Shown: positions 40,887-49,689 of the stretch, one piece after another
How the letters are laid out: each line of letters begins with the position of its first letter
Numbering within the stretch: the stretch's first letter is position 1
Assembly: GCA_020343675.1 (NCBI GenBank)
Contig: CP070806.1
Location: 2,318,411 to 2,368,437, forward strand
Source of the DNA: Phycisphaerales bacterium
GTDB lineage: Bacteria > Planctomycetota > Phycisphaerae > Sedimentisphaerales > Anaerobacaceae
Direction: 5' to 3'
DNA: 50,027 nt
Position numbers and translations under genes: made by a program
The notes under the pieces: generated by a model
The model's database searches: none
The model's input: the letters and a program-made list of their open reading frames with translations, nothing else
What the model was told of the DNA's origin: nothing

Positions 40887-42713
40887 TCAGAAGGCTCTAA
40901 GCAAATTCTGTTCCTGTTGTCTTATCTGTTCTTTCTGCTGTTCCAACTGGTCCTTCCACGGCTTCAACAGCTCGGCCAGATCGGGCTTTTCGATTTCGAT
41001 CCGGGCCAACAGGCTTAGCCTCAGATTCGGCGGGTAAAGCAAGTCCTCCAGAAAATCCTGAAGCGCGAGGTATCGCAGCAGCTTGAAGTCGGGCAGGTCA
41101 ATCCTGTTCTCGTCGCGGTACTTGGATTGGTAATACTCCCAAATCTCTTTGGCGAGGCTTTCTATGCCGGCGGCCTCATCATCATCGCGCAGGGCGTATC
41201 TGAAATAGGCTTCCGTGAGCATCCCGATAATCATTTCTTTGGCATCGGTGATGGCAATGTTCTCAAGCTCTTCGTCGAATCGCTTCTTCACATAGACCTC
41301 GACGGCCGGAGATTTGAACTCGTCCCGCGGATACAATGTTCGCATCTGGCTGTAAATCTTTTGCGCCATGGCTCTGTGGCCCGCCTGATAGAAAAGAAGC
41401 ACCGCGTTCTTGAGCATGTTTCTGTGGCCATTCTGGAGGGACTCGTAGCTGGTGTCATCCCTGTACTTTTCGAGCACGGCCAGCACGGTCCTGTTGTAAG
41501 TATCGAACATCCTCAAATCCGGCCGCAAGAAGACTTCCTTGAATATCTGCGTCTGGAATTCCTGTGAGCCGTCTTGTGCAGGCACTTGCAGCGGCACGTC
41601 GTGGATGAAGATCTTGCCGTTACGAAAGAGGTTCTGCAGACTGTGACCGACGCTGCGGTCCGTGTTGGTTTCACTCATCTCGAATTCGCGCGACTCTTCC
41701 CGGGCAGCCATCTGCAATCCTGTCACGGCCCAGTAGATGGCATGACTGTCGGGGTGCCGCCAATCCAGCGGCAGATGGGTATTCGGGTCCCGGAAGTCGA
41801 CGGGCCCATACGTTCTGTTCAAATCGCGCATCACGACGGGGTCCAGCTTCCAGGTCTCTCGCAACTCGTGGGCCTTGGCGAAAAGGTCGAACTTCCTGAG
41901 GGCCTCCGTGCCTCTGAACTCGTCGATGGCGTTGGCTGCCTCCGGTTTGAATCGGCCGGAGTTCTGTCGCAGCGACAGGTACAGGCCCACAAACTCATCG
42001 TCGTCGGAAAAGGCCTCGTCGGCCGATTTCAAAGCTGCAAGCAGTGGAGCCACGTTCGGGTCGGCGGCAATCTCCTGCCAGTCCGCCGGGGTCTGTGCAA
42101 GAGCGTCAAAATAGCGATTCTCCTGCCAGTCAAGCTGGTTGTCCTGCGAGCCCAGCAGCGGCTCCAGCGCCATGGCCAGTTGGAGCTTGTAGTATTTGTG
42201 GGCGTCGTCCGAGACGCCGCCGATCTTGTGCTGGAATATCCGGGACAGCTCGCGGTAGAGCGTGACGTTCTTGAGCTTATACTTTGTGATGGCCTCGTCG
42301 CGAAGCAGCTCGTAGCCGTTCCTGACCCAGCGCCATCGCTGGTCGGGCTGCGTCGCGGGAATGGCCACGGAAATGTTATACGCCATGTTCCATGCGTGGA
42401 ACTCCCAGACCGAGGCGAACCGGGGCTGCAGGAGGGTGATCCATTCGGCAAGCTGCCTGGCGTCGAAGAACTGCCCTTGCTCCTTGAGCGTGTCGGCCCG
42501 CATCCACAGGGCATCGACGACCAGCCCCCGAAAGGCCCCCGTCGCGACGGTGGCGAAGACCAGCGAGGGAGGAATGTCCTCGGGCGTGTCGATGATCAGG
42601 CCCATGTCCTGACGCTGGCGGTTGATTGAATCGAGCTGCACGCCCGCGGTGATGAACAGACCGATCACAACGATAAGGCAGACGGATAAGATTGTTATGT
42701 CACGCAAACGCAT
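40887..42713 (-). CDS. Membrane-anchored protein with helical repeats, unknown function
   Basis: The 608-residue protein has one N-terminal transmembrane helix (ITILSVCLIVVIGLFITAGV) and a long, mostly helical extracytoplasmic part. FRGLVVDALWMRADTLKEQ and ARQLAEWITLLQPRFASVWE look like TPR-type helices. The C-terminus (KDQLEQQKEQIRQQEQNLL) is a short coiled coil. I know no functional family. It follows the ABC permease gene by 42 bases and precedes the helicase by 34, so it is probably part of the exporter unit. Confidence 0.75.
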   Translation of the reverse strand: MRLRDITILSVCLIVVIGLFITAGVQLDSINRQRQDMGLIIDTPEDIPPSLVFATVATGAFRGLVVDALWMRADTLKEQGQFFDARQLAEWITLLQPRFASVWEFHAWNMAYNISVAIPATQPDQRWRWVRNGYELLRDEAITKYKLKNVTLYRELSRIFQHKIGGVSDDAHKYYKLQLAMALEPLLGSQDNQLDWQENRYFDALAQTPADWQEIAADPNVAPLLAALKSADEAFSDDDEFVGLYLSLRQNSGRFKPEAANAIDEFRGTEALRKFDLFAKAHELRETWKLDPVVMRDLNRTYGPVDFRDPNTHLPLDWRHPDSHAIYWAVTGLQMAAREESREFEMSETNTDRSVGHSLQNLFRNGKIFIHDVPLQVPAQDGSQEFQTQIFKEVFLRPDLRMFDTYNRTVLAVLEKYRDDTSYESLQNGHRNMLKNAVLLFYQAGHRAMAQKIYSQMRTLYPRDEFKSPAVEVYVKKRFDEELENIAITDAKEMIIGMLTEAYFRYALRDDDEAAGIESLAKEIWEYYQSKYRDENRIDLPDFKLLRYLALQDFLEDLLYPPNLRLSLLARIEIEKPDLAELLKPWKDQLEQQKEQIRQQEQNLLRAF

Positions 42714-42755
42714 ACATCAGTCCAAAACCCATCGCGGCTCTCACCTTCGCGTGGG

Positions 42756-44111
42756 CTAAACGGTAATCCTGGCGATTTCCCTGTAGCGAAAAATGAACAG
42801 GCCGAGCAGCAACAGCACGAATGCCTTCATGCACACCATGACAAAGGCGCATTTTGCCAATATGGACCACTCCAAAAGTCGCGCCGGAACCATAAAGTCC
42901 GTGGGATTGTATTCGTCGAACTGCGGCAACAGCCGGATCGCCCATTTGAACGTATAAGAATAGACCGCCCCGACGTTTGCACTGAGATAGTCAAAGGATT
43001 CGATGACAAAACCGCTGAAACTGGCCGTCAGGAAAAGCACAAGGCAGAACAAAATGGCCACCGGGAACGAGAGAAAGCTCGATGCCAATACGCCGAGGCA
43101 GGCCAAGAAGATCAGGCGAAACAGAATCAGCAGGACGGCTCTCAAGAAATTGGCGCCGAAGCTGTCGGCTTTGTAGAGCACTTCCAGGCCGTCCGGCGGG
43201 AAAATAACCGTCGAGCTGTTCAAAGGCACATTCATGAACGCTATGCCCAGACGACCGTGTTCGGGGACCACTTCGGATGGGAATTCGACTTCGTGGAAGG
43301 TCCGGGCCGCATGCTTGTGGATCTGGTCATAAATCGGCGTCTTGGGCTGCTGGCCGGTCTTGATGAACTGGTAATCGCCGGCGATCCACCGGCCATAGAC
43401 CTGCGAATCGGGCGGATTCGGGAAGACGTCGTACTTGAACCTGATAAACATGCTCTTGGCCAGCGGTCTAACATTGTCGAACTCCCAAACCAGCACATTG
43501 CCCACGCCGGCGGCGCGTTTGGCGAGCTGGGCCTGCTTGGTCAGTTCGGCGATAGCCTGCTCGGGCGTGTAACCGGCAGGCAGACTGTCCTGTTTCCTGA
43601 GCTCTTCATATCGGGCCCTGACCTCCTGCGTGACATCGACTTCGGGGACCGCCAGGGCCGCCCTCGCGGTCAGAAACTCGTTGTGCGCCTCGGTCAGCTC
43701 GCTCTCCGGGAAGTCGCGGTACCTCGGCGTGTAAACCGTAATGGCATAGATAATCACGGAGAACAGAACCAGGAGCAGGACATCCAGCACGACCACGCCG
43801 AGCAGCTTGCCCAAAAGGAACTGAAACCGGCGGATGGGCTTGGTGACGACCGTATAGATCTGCCGCTGGTCAATGTCACTGGTGACCGAATAAACCGAGA
43901 CGATGAGGGTCAGCAGGCACAACAGGAAGCTGGTCAGTGAGAGCCCGTAGCTGACGAACGTTTGCAGCCTGCCCTTTAATGTTTCATCTCCGGTCGTCGT
44001 GATTCCCAGGGCCGGCAGCAACACAAACAGCAGGATCACAAAGACACAGGCCACTCTCATTCTCAGCGCCTGTCTGATCGTATTTGTGGCGACAGCCCAG
44101 ATCCTACGCAT
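42756..44111 (-). CDS. ABC-2-type transporter permease
   Basis: The 451-residue protein begins MRRIWAVATNTIRQALRMR and has an N-terminal membrane segment (VACVFVILLFVLLPALGI), two more helices (TSFLLCLLTLIVSVYSV and VVLDVLLLVLFSVIIYAI), a large external domain (about 135-310) and three C-terminal membrane segments. The segment SVTSDIDQRQIYTVVTKPI, cytoplasmic between helices, is typical of ABC-2 permeases. The chosen ATG follows GGAG and overlaps the end of the ATPase gene by eight bases. A longer frame reaches 44255 but lies inside the ATPase. The exported substrate is unknown. Confidence 0.88.
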   Translation of the reverse strand: MRRIWAVATNTIRQALRMRVACVFVILLFVLLPALGITTTGDETLKGRLQTFVSYGLSLTSFLLCLLTLIVSVYSVTSDIDQRQIYTVVTKPIRRFQFLLGKLLGVVVLDVLLLVLFSVIIYAITVYTPRYRDFPESELTEAHNEFLTARAALAVPEVDVTQEVRARYEELRKQDSLPAGYTPEQAIAELTKQAQLAKRAAGVGNVLVWEFDNVRPLAKSMFIRFKYDVFPNPPDSQVYGRWIAGDYQFIKTGQQPKTPIYDQIHKHAARTFHEVEFPSEVVPEHGRLGIAFMNVPLNSSTVIFPPDGLEVLYKADSFGANFLRAVLLILFRLIFLACLGVLASSFLSFPVAILFCLVLFLTASFSGFVIESFDYLSANVGAVYSYTFKWAIRLLPQFDEYNPTDFMVPARLLEWSILAKCAFVMVCMKAFVLLLLGLFIFRYREIARITV

Positions 44112-45339
44112 CGCCGGAGTCTCCTGCCTGCGTTTTGCCTGTGTTTTGCGTATCCGTCTCTGGTGGGGTTGGGCGCCCCGTAAGTTCATCCAGGATGTTC
44201 TCCCTAACCTGCCTCTGTTCGAGAGGTTCGGCCGGGGCTTTTTCGTCTTTGACAACCGGTTCTGGCATCGGCGGCTCGGCCGACCCGGTTAGCTTGCTCA
44301 GTAGAGCTGCGTCGGATTCGGCCTGCGAATCCCGGGCGGTGAGGACTTTTTCCGTAACCGGTTTTTGCTCGGAAGCCGCCTCCTGCGAGACCGGCGCGGA
44401 CACGAGCTTATCAAGGATGCTTTCCATCGGTTCGGCACCGGAGAGGAACTCGCCGATTTTAGTCGTGCTGACGGCGCCGCTGGTCGGCTGGGCCTGCTCC
44501 TGGGCGGCCGCCACGGTCCTGATGAAAAATGATTCGAGCTTGTCCATCGGAGAGGTCACGACGCACTCGGCGCTTTCGGCCTCGACGAGCTGCTTGATTT
44601 TCTCGACGGTCGAATCGCTGATGGCGTCCGTGGTGATCTGTTTCTTGTTCGTCTGCTGCAAAAGCTCTCGGACCTGGCCCTCGGTCTGAATCTTGCCCCC
44701 GTAAAGGATGGCGATTCTGTCGCACACGTCCTCGACATCTGCGAGCAGGTGACTGCAAAGAAGAATCGTCTTGCCCCGCTCGGCCAGCCTCAGCACCAAA
44801 TCCTTGATCTGCCTGGTGCCGATCGGGTCGAGCCCGGTGGTCGGCTCGTCCAGGATGAGCAGGTCGGGGTCGTTGATCAGCGCCTGAGCCAATCCGATGC
44901 GACGCGCCATCCCTTTTGAGAATGTCCCCACGGCTCTGTTGGCGACAGCCTTGAGCCCGACCATGTCCAGCAATGCCTCGATGCGCATTGTCCGCACCCT
45001 GGCGGGCAGACCGAACAGTCGCCCGTAAAAATCCAGTGTTTCGCGCGCGTTCAGGTACCGGTACAGGTACGACTCTTCGGGCAGAAAGCCGATTCTGGAA
45101 TTGATCTTCGGGTCGGCTCCGTCACCGCCAAGGAGCAGAGCTTTTCCCCTTGTCGGGTGCAGCAGGCCCAGCAGCATCTTCAAGGTTGTGGTCTTGCCCG
45201 AGCCGTTGGGGCCGAGCAGGCCGTACACCTCATTCTGACGGACCTGCAAGTTCAGGTTATCGACGGCATAGACTTTGGTCCGGCCCCACCAGTCCGAAAA
45301 GACCTTGGTCAACGAGAAAGTTTCAACAGCGTATTCCAT
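44104..45339 (-). CDS. ABC transporter ATP-binding protein with long C-terminal extension
   Basis: The 411-residue protein has a complete nucleotide-binding domain: Walker A LLGPNGSGKTT (42-52), signature TFSKGMARRIGL, Walker B LLILDEPTTGLDP and the H-loop LLCSHLLADVEDV. About 110 residues follow the normal end of the family. They are Pro/Glu/Ala-rich and carry three similar short helices: SILDKLVSA (about 307), ALLSKLTGSAEPP (about 345) and NILDELTGRPTPP (about 381). These could be docking motifs for a partner. It forms an exporter with the overlapping permease gene. Confidence 0.93.
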   Translation of the reverse strand: MEYAVETFSLTKVFSDWWGRTKVYAVDNLNLQVRQNEVYGLLGPNGSGKTTTLKMLLGLLHPTRGKALLLGGDGADPKINSRIGFLPEESYLYRYLNARETLDFYGRLFGLPARVRTMRIEALLDMVGLKAVANRAVGTFSKGMARRIGLAQALINDPDLLILDEPTTGLDPIGTRQIKDLVLRLAERGKTILLCSHLLADVEDVCDRIAILYGGKIQTEGQVRELLQQTNKKQITTDAISDSTVEKIKQLVEAESAECVVTSPMDKLESFFIRTVAAAQEQAQPTSGAVSTTKIGEFLSGAEPMESILDKLVSAPVSQEAASEQKPVTEKVLTARDSQAESDAALLSKLTGSAEPPMPEPVVKDEKAPAEPLEQRQVRENILDELTGRPTPPETDTQNTGKTQAGDSGDA

Positions 45340-45393
45340 AGTCCCGTCTCTGACATCTGCTCAAGCGTGCTTCGTATTTCCACCCGTCCTTGA

Positions 45394-47331
45394 CTAATGA
45401 TGGTGCTCGTGGTCCAGCTCCTCTCCATAGCGAACAAGCCGGGCACTGTTGAAAATGACAATCAGCGAGCCCGCAAAATGCAGCGGCGCTGCGAACGCTA
45501 CCGTCAGCAAATCCGCCGCTCCGGCGGCAATACCGAGAATAATGAGGATGATTCCGAAGCCGAGATTCTGATAAATGACTTTTCCCGTTTTTCGGGACAG
45601 TCGGACCAGGAAAGGCAGCCGCTTCAAGTCGTTGCTCATCAGTGCAATCGAAGCCGAGTTGATGGCTACGTCACTGCCGGCGGCCCCCATCGCGATTCCA
45701 AGGTCCCCCGCCGCCAGCGCCGGCGCATCGTTTATGCCGTCGCCGACGACAACGACGGTGTGGCCGTCCTTCTTGATCTGCTCGACAATCGCCAGTTTGT
45801 CCTGGGGCAGACAATGCGCCTTGAAATCGGTGCACGCCAATTCGGCGGCGACCCGCCCGGCCACCTCGCTGCGGTCGCCGGTCAGCATCGTGACCCTCTT
45901 GACACCGATATCGAGCAGCTCCCTGACGGCCTGCTGGGCTTCGGGCCGGGTCTTGTCCTGCAGACCGATCCAGCCGATGCACTTCGAATCCTTGGCGACG
46001 TAGAGAGTGCTGAAGCCCTGCTCCTCGTGCAGCGCCGGGTCAGTGACGTTGCTGATATCGACATTGTTTTCCTTCAGGAAAGTGTCTCGACCGACCATCA
46101 CTCTTGCCGAATCGACTACGGCCGTTACCCCCTTGCCCGGCGTTTCCCGGAAGTCATCCGTTGCAGGCAGGGAAAGGTTTGCCTCTTTGGCCACCTCCTG
46201 CAGCGCCCGTGCGGCCGGGTGTTTGCTCATCTGCTCGGCAGAGGCCGCCTCCGCCAATAATTCAGCCGGTTCAACGCCCTCAGCGGGTGTCAGTTTGGTC
46301 ACGTACAATCGCCCCGTCGTCACCGTTCCGGTCTTGTCAAACACCATGGCGGTTATCTTGCCGGCAATCTCCAGGTCGGCGACATTCTTCACCAGAATAC
46401 CGAGGCGGGCCGAGGCTGAAATGGCCGCGACCATAGCCGTGGGGGTCGCCAGGATCAGCGCACACGGACAGGAAATAACGAGTATCGTAATCGCCCTGTC
46501 CATGTCCCGGGTGAAGAACAAAACGATCCCGGCAATCATTAGAATGGTCGGCGTGTACCATTTAACGTTGCGGTCGATGATCCGCATAATGGGTATCTTT
46601 GTCTGCTCGGCCTGTATGATCAGCGACTGGACCTTGCCGAGCGTGGTGTCTTTGCCGGCTTTGGTCACGGTAATGTCCAGCATTCCGGTCAGGTTGTTCG
46701 TGCCGGCGAAGACCTGCATGCCCGGCACCTTATCGACAGGCAGCGATTCGCCCGTGATCGTGGCCTCGTTGACCGAGCTGAGGCCCTTGGCCACTTCGCC
46801 GTCCGCGGGGATATTATCCCCGGGCCGGACACGGACACAATCACCGGGCTTGAGGCTGCTGACTTTTACCTCTCTCTCGTTGCCCTGTCCGTCCAGCAAG
46901 TTTGCCTTGGTCGGCGTGAGCTTTATCAGTGATTCGATGCTGGCGCGAGCGCCGAGGGCGGTGCGCGTCTCGATAAGCTCGCTGAGCAGCATAAACAATG
47001 CAACAATGCCGGCTTCGACATATTTGCCCGTGGCAAAGGCTGCGAGAATCGCCAGCGCCACAAGCTCGTCCATGTGCATTTCTCTTCGCAGGAGACTCTT
47101 GAGGGCGTGCAACACGATGGGCACGCCAAGCAGAACCGCCGCAATCATCGCCAAAACTTCCGCTTGAAAACTGCCGCTTCCGTAGAAATACTTCCACCGC
47201 GCGAAAACGCTGCTCAGCAGCAGCATTCCCCCGGCGAACGTGGCCAGCAGCGCCATGCTGACGCGAACCTGCTTGCCATGTGTGTGCCCGCCGGCCATGT
47301 CTTGCTTAAAGTGTAGATGTTCGTGAGCCAT
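45394..47331 (-). CDS. P1B-type heavy-metal-translocating ATPase
   Basis: The 645-residue membrane protein has TGES (193-196), a transmembrane CPC motif (288-290), the phosphorylation motif DKTGT (Asp332), KHPAAR and VGDGINDAPAL. There is no N-terminal HMA metal-binding domain; instead both termini are His-rich (MAHEHLHF, HTHGK and DHEHHH). CPC with a histidine in the last membrane helix (LHFAGSLIVIFNSARL) does not fit cleanly into the copper or the zinc/cadmium class, so the metal is uncertain. It exports or imports a soft metal ion. It lies between the HflK-like gene and the ABC exporter. Confidence 0.92.
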   Translation of the reverse strand: MAHEHLHFKQDMAGGHTHGKQVRVSMALLATFAGGMLLLSSVFARWKYFYGSGSFQAEVLAMIAAVLLGVPIVLHALKSLLRREMHMDELVALAILAAFATGKYVEAGIVALFMLLSELIETRTALGARASIESLIKLTPTKANLLDGQGNEREVKVSSLKPGDCVRVRPGDNIPADGEVAKGLSSVNEATITGESLPVDKVPGMQVFAGTNNLTGMLDITVTKAGKDTTLGKVQSLIIQAEQTKIPIMRIIDRNVKWYTPTILMIAGIVLFFTRDMDRAITILVISCPCALILATPTAMVAAISASARLGILVKNVADLEIAGKITAMVFDKTGTVTTGRLYVTKLTPAEGVEPAELLAEAASAEQMSKHPAARALQEVAKEANLSLPATDDFRETPGKGVTAVVDSARVMVGRDTFLKENNVDISNVTDPALHEEQGFSTLYVAKDSKCIGWIGLQDKTRPEAQQAVRELLDIGVKRVTMLTGDRSEVAGRVAAELACTDFKAHCLPQDKLAIVEQIKKDGHTVVVVGDGINDAPALAAGDLGIAMGAAGSDVAINSASIALMSNDLKRLPFLVRLSRKTGKVIYQNLGFGIILIILGIAAGAADLLTVAFAAPLHFAGSLIVIFNSARLVRYGEELDHEHHH

Positions 47332-47387
47332 AATGACGTCTCTCGTTGGTCGTATCTGCTCCCATTCAAAGTCGGCGCACGGCCGAG

Positions 47388-48755
47388 CTATTCATTTTGC
47401 TGAGGCAGCGTGGCCTGCTGCTCGCTTGCCTTGGGCTTGAGCGAAGGATCTCTGTTCAACAGGACCCGGATCTCCTTGCCTTTGGCGCCGGCGTTGGTTT
47501 GAACCACAAACTTCTCGTCCGCGCTGCTGAAAATTTGTTCCATCGCATCAAAATAGATTCTCTGAAGAACCAGCTCGGGACGCTGCCGGTATTCGGGCAG
47601 GAGGCGCTCAAGATAGTCGGCATTGGCTTTGGCGGTCGAGACCACCTGCGTTCGATGGGCCCGCGCCTCGGCGATTCTTTCACGAGCCGTGCCGGCCACC
47701 TGCGACCAGAGGAACTCTTTGTCCTGTTCAGTGATGGCCTCGTCATGGAGGGCTTTGAACAAGTCCTCGGCAACGGGGCCGGCCGCCTGACTGAGTGTGT
47801 TTTCGGCATACGTCCGCGCCTCCGTGATGGCGGTCTGGCTTTTCTGGCTGGCCCGGGTGGAGGCCTCGAACGTTTCCCTGATCTGTGGCGGAGGTTCGCT
47901 GGCCGTTAGCTGGACGGAGACAACCCGGATGCCGCTCTGCACTTTGTCCAGTTTCTCCTGCAGCAGGCTCTTGACGTTTTCCGGAATCCGGGATTGGCTG
48001 GAGATCGCTTCGTCGATGGTGTAATTGACCATCGCGCTGACCACGGCGTCCTCGAAGAGATTCTCCAAAAGCGGTTTGACGCCCTGGTCGCCCGTCATCA
48101 CGGCGAAGTAATCGTCACCCGGCGTGATGTCCCTGACATAGATGTTCCGGAAGAATCGCTCCGGGTCGCCAATCTGATACGTGATCTGCCACTTCGTGTG
48201 GACGATGTTGTAGTCGCTTCCGTCGGAGTCCGCGGCTGCCGGGGCCAGATTGGCTGAAAGCTGCGTTCCTGCCGGGGTAAAGACCGCCTCAGCAGTCCGC
48301 TCGTTCCGGGTCAGGCAGTAGCCGTCGATCTTGGGATCCAGCGGCTTGTCCGGACGGACGGGACGCCGCTGCCCCGAGAGCACGTCTTCAGGTCTCTCGT
48401 AATACCAAAACGAATCGACAGACAAATTCACGGTCGTCTCGACGGGGATTTTGACGATTTCGTCAATCGGGTAAGGCAGTATCCAGTGCGGACCGGGCTC
48501 GAGCAGTCTCTCTTCCCCAACACCCCGAATCTTGCCGAAACGCAACACAATCGCCCGCTCGTCGGAGCCGACCGTCTCGAAGCCGGAGGCCAGAAACGCC
48601 GCGACCAGCACGATCATAATGACTTTCAGGATAACGAAGCTGATCCTCAGCGCGTCGGACAGACTCTTGCCGGCCGCGTCGAGTTCTCCGCCGGCGGATA
48701 TTTCCGCCCCGACGGGCTGTACGTCCTTATTCTCCTGGTTATGTTCTTCCGCCAT
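47388..48755 (-). CDS. hflK: HflK-like SPFH protein
   Basis: The 455-residue protein has a hydrophilic N-terminus, one transmembrane helix (ILKVIMIVLVAAFLASGF, about 42-59) and an SPFH domain (GSDERAIVLRFGKIRG, LEPGPHWILPYPID). A long helical part with SGIRVVSVQLTASEPPPQ and the HflK-like region AKANADYLERLLPEYRQRPEL follows. An insertion of about 60 residues (about 120-180, rich in Pro, Arg and Asp) sits inside the SPFH domain before YNIVHTKWQITYQIGD. HflK and HflC form a membrane cage around FtsH protease in E. coli. Three SPFH genes stand in a row here. Confidence 0.85.
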   Translation of the reverse strand: MAEEHNQENKDVQPVGAEISAGGELDAAGKSLSDALRISFVILKVIMIVLVAAFLASGFETVGSDERAIVLRFGKIRGVGEERLLEPGPHWILPYPIDEIVKIPVETTVNLSVDSFWYYERPEDVLSGQRRPVRPDKPLDPKIDGYCLTRNERTAEAVFTPAGTQLSANLAPAAADSDGSDYNIVHTKWQITYQIGDPERFFRNIYVRDITPGDDYFAVMTGDQGVKPLLENLFEDAVVSAMVNYTIDEAISSQSRIPENVKSLLQEKLDKVQSGIRVVSVQLTASEPPPQIRETFEASTRASQKSQTAITEARTYAENTLSQAAGPVAEDLFKALHDEAITEQDKEFLWSQVAGTARERIAEARAHRTQVVSTAKANADYLERLLPEYRQRPELVLQRIYFDAMEQIFSSADEKFVVQTNAGAKGKEIRVLLNRDPSLKPKASEQQATLPQQNE

Positions 48756-48777
48756 AATGCCTATCGTTCAGAAGTTT

Positions 48778-49689
48778 CTAATTCGTTTCCTTCGGCTGGA
48801 TATCGGGCATGCTTTTGAGAAGTGAAAACGGCTGTATGTCCGTCGGAGTCACGAGGGTCGTCCTGTCCTCCAGAGATTTCTGAAGCGCTTCGAGGCTCCT
48901 CAAGAGCATAGCCAGCTCCGGATCGGCTTCGAGCCTCTGGTAGTGCTTGGCCGCTTCGGCGTCGCCCTGTCCCCGCACGACTTTGGCGCGGGCCTCGGCG
49001 GCCGCGATGAGCTCGTCGCTCTTGGATTTCGCATCCGTGCGTATCTTGATGGCCTGGGCATTCCCTTCGGCAATGATGCGCTCGGCCTTGCGATTTCGCT
49101 CGGCTTTCATACGCTCGAAGACGTCGGTGCTGACGTCCTTGCTGATCTTGAGCTGCTTGATGCCCAGCGCCCTGATCTCAATGCCGAATTTCGCATCGGC
49201 GACGGCTTGCTGAAGGTCGGTCAGCATCTCATTTTGGATGTCTTCGAACTTGATTTTCGAGGCGTCACTGTTGACGAATTCCGAGAAATAGTGCCGGCCG
49301 ATCACGTTGTTCTGTGTATTGCGGATTCGGCTGCGCAACAACTCATCCTCGGCTTTGGTGACTGTCTTGATGGCGTTGAAGAACTCCAGCGGCCTGGCAA
49401 TCTTCCAGACGACGTACGTGTTGATAATGACCGGCTCGCCGCCGGCGGTGGTAGTCTCTTCGGGTTCCGGCTCAAACACTTGCATGCGGGAGTCAAACTG
49501 ATGGACCTGCTGGATGGGAAAAGGCCACTTGAAATACACGCCGGGCTCGGTAATCTCGTCGTCGGCGGTGGCTCTGCCGAACGTCGTCACGACGCAGGAC
49601 TCCGTCTCGCGCACCTGGAACGAGACTAAGTACAGACCCAGCGTCACGACAATCAACGCAACAAAAATTCCTATGGCTAAGTTTTTCAT
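48778..49689 (-). CDS. hflC: HflC-like SPFH protein
   Basis: The 303-residue protein has an N-terminal membrane helix (LAIGIFVALIVVTLGLYLV), an SPFH domain (ESCVVTTFGRATADDEI, PGVYFKWPFPIQQVHQFDSR) and a coiled-coil region with the HflC signature (RMKAERNRKAERIIAEGNAQ, then GQGDAEAAKHYQRL). It pairs with HflK as a regulator of the FtsH membrane protease. It overlaps the gene upstream by four bases (ATGA) and is 22 bases from the HflK-like gene. Confidence 0.93.
   Translation of the reverse strand: MKNLAIGIFVALIVVTLGLYLVSFQVRETESCVVTTFGRATADDEITEPGVYFKWPFPIQQVHQFDSRMQVFEPEPEETTTAGGEPVIINTYVVWKIARPLEFFNAIKTVTKAEDELLRSRIRNTQNNVIGRHYFSEFVNSDASKIKFEDIQNEMLTDLQQAVADAKFGIEIRALGIKQLKISKDVSTDVFERMKAERNRKAERIIAEGNAQAIKIRTDAKSKSDELIAAAEARAKVVRGQGDAEAAKHYQRLEADPELAMLLRSLEALQKSLEDRTTLVTPTDIQPFSLLKSMPDIQPKETN

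Noticed and set aside
41574..42629. Plus-strand frame of 351 codons opposite the membrane-anchored helical-repeat gene
   Set aside because: Antisense mirror frame without signal, domain or start context.
42756..44255. Longer start for the ABC permease at 44255
   Set aside because: The added 48 residues overlap the ATPase gene and are basic and low in complexity; the ATG at 44111 has a ribosome binding site and begins the usual family N-terminus.
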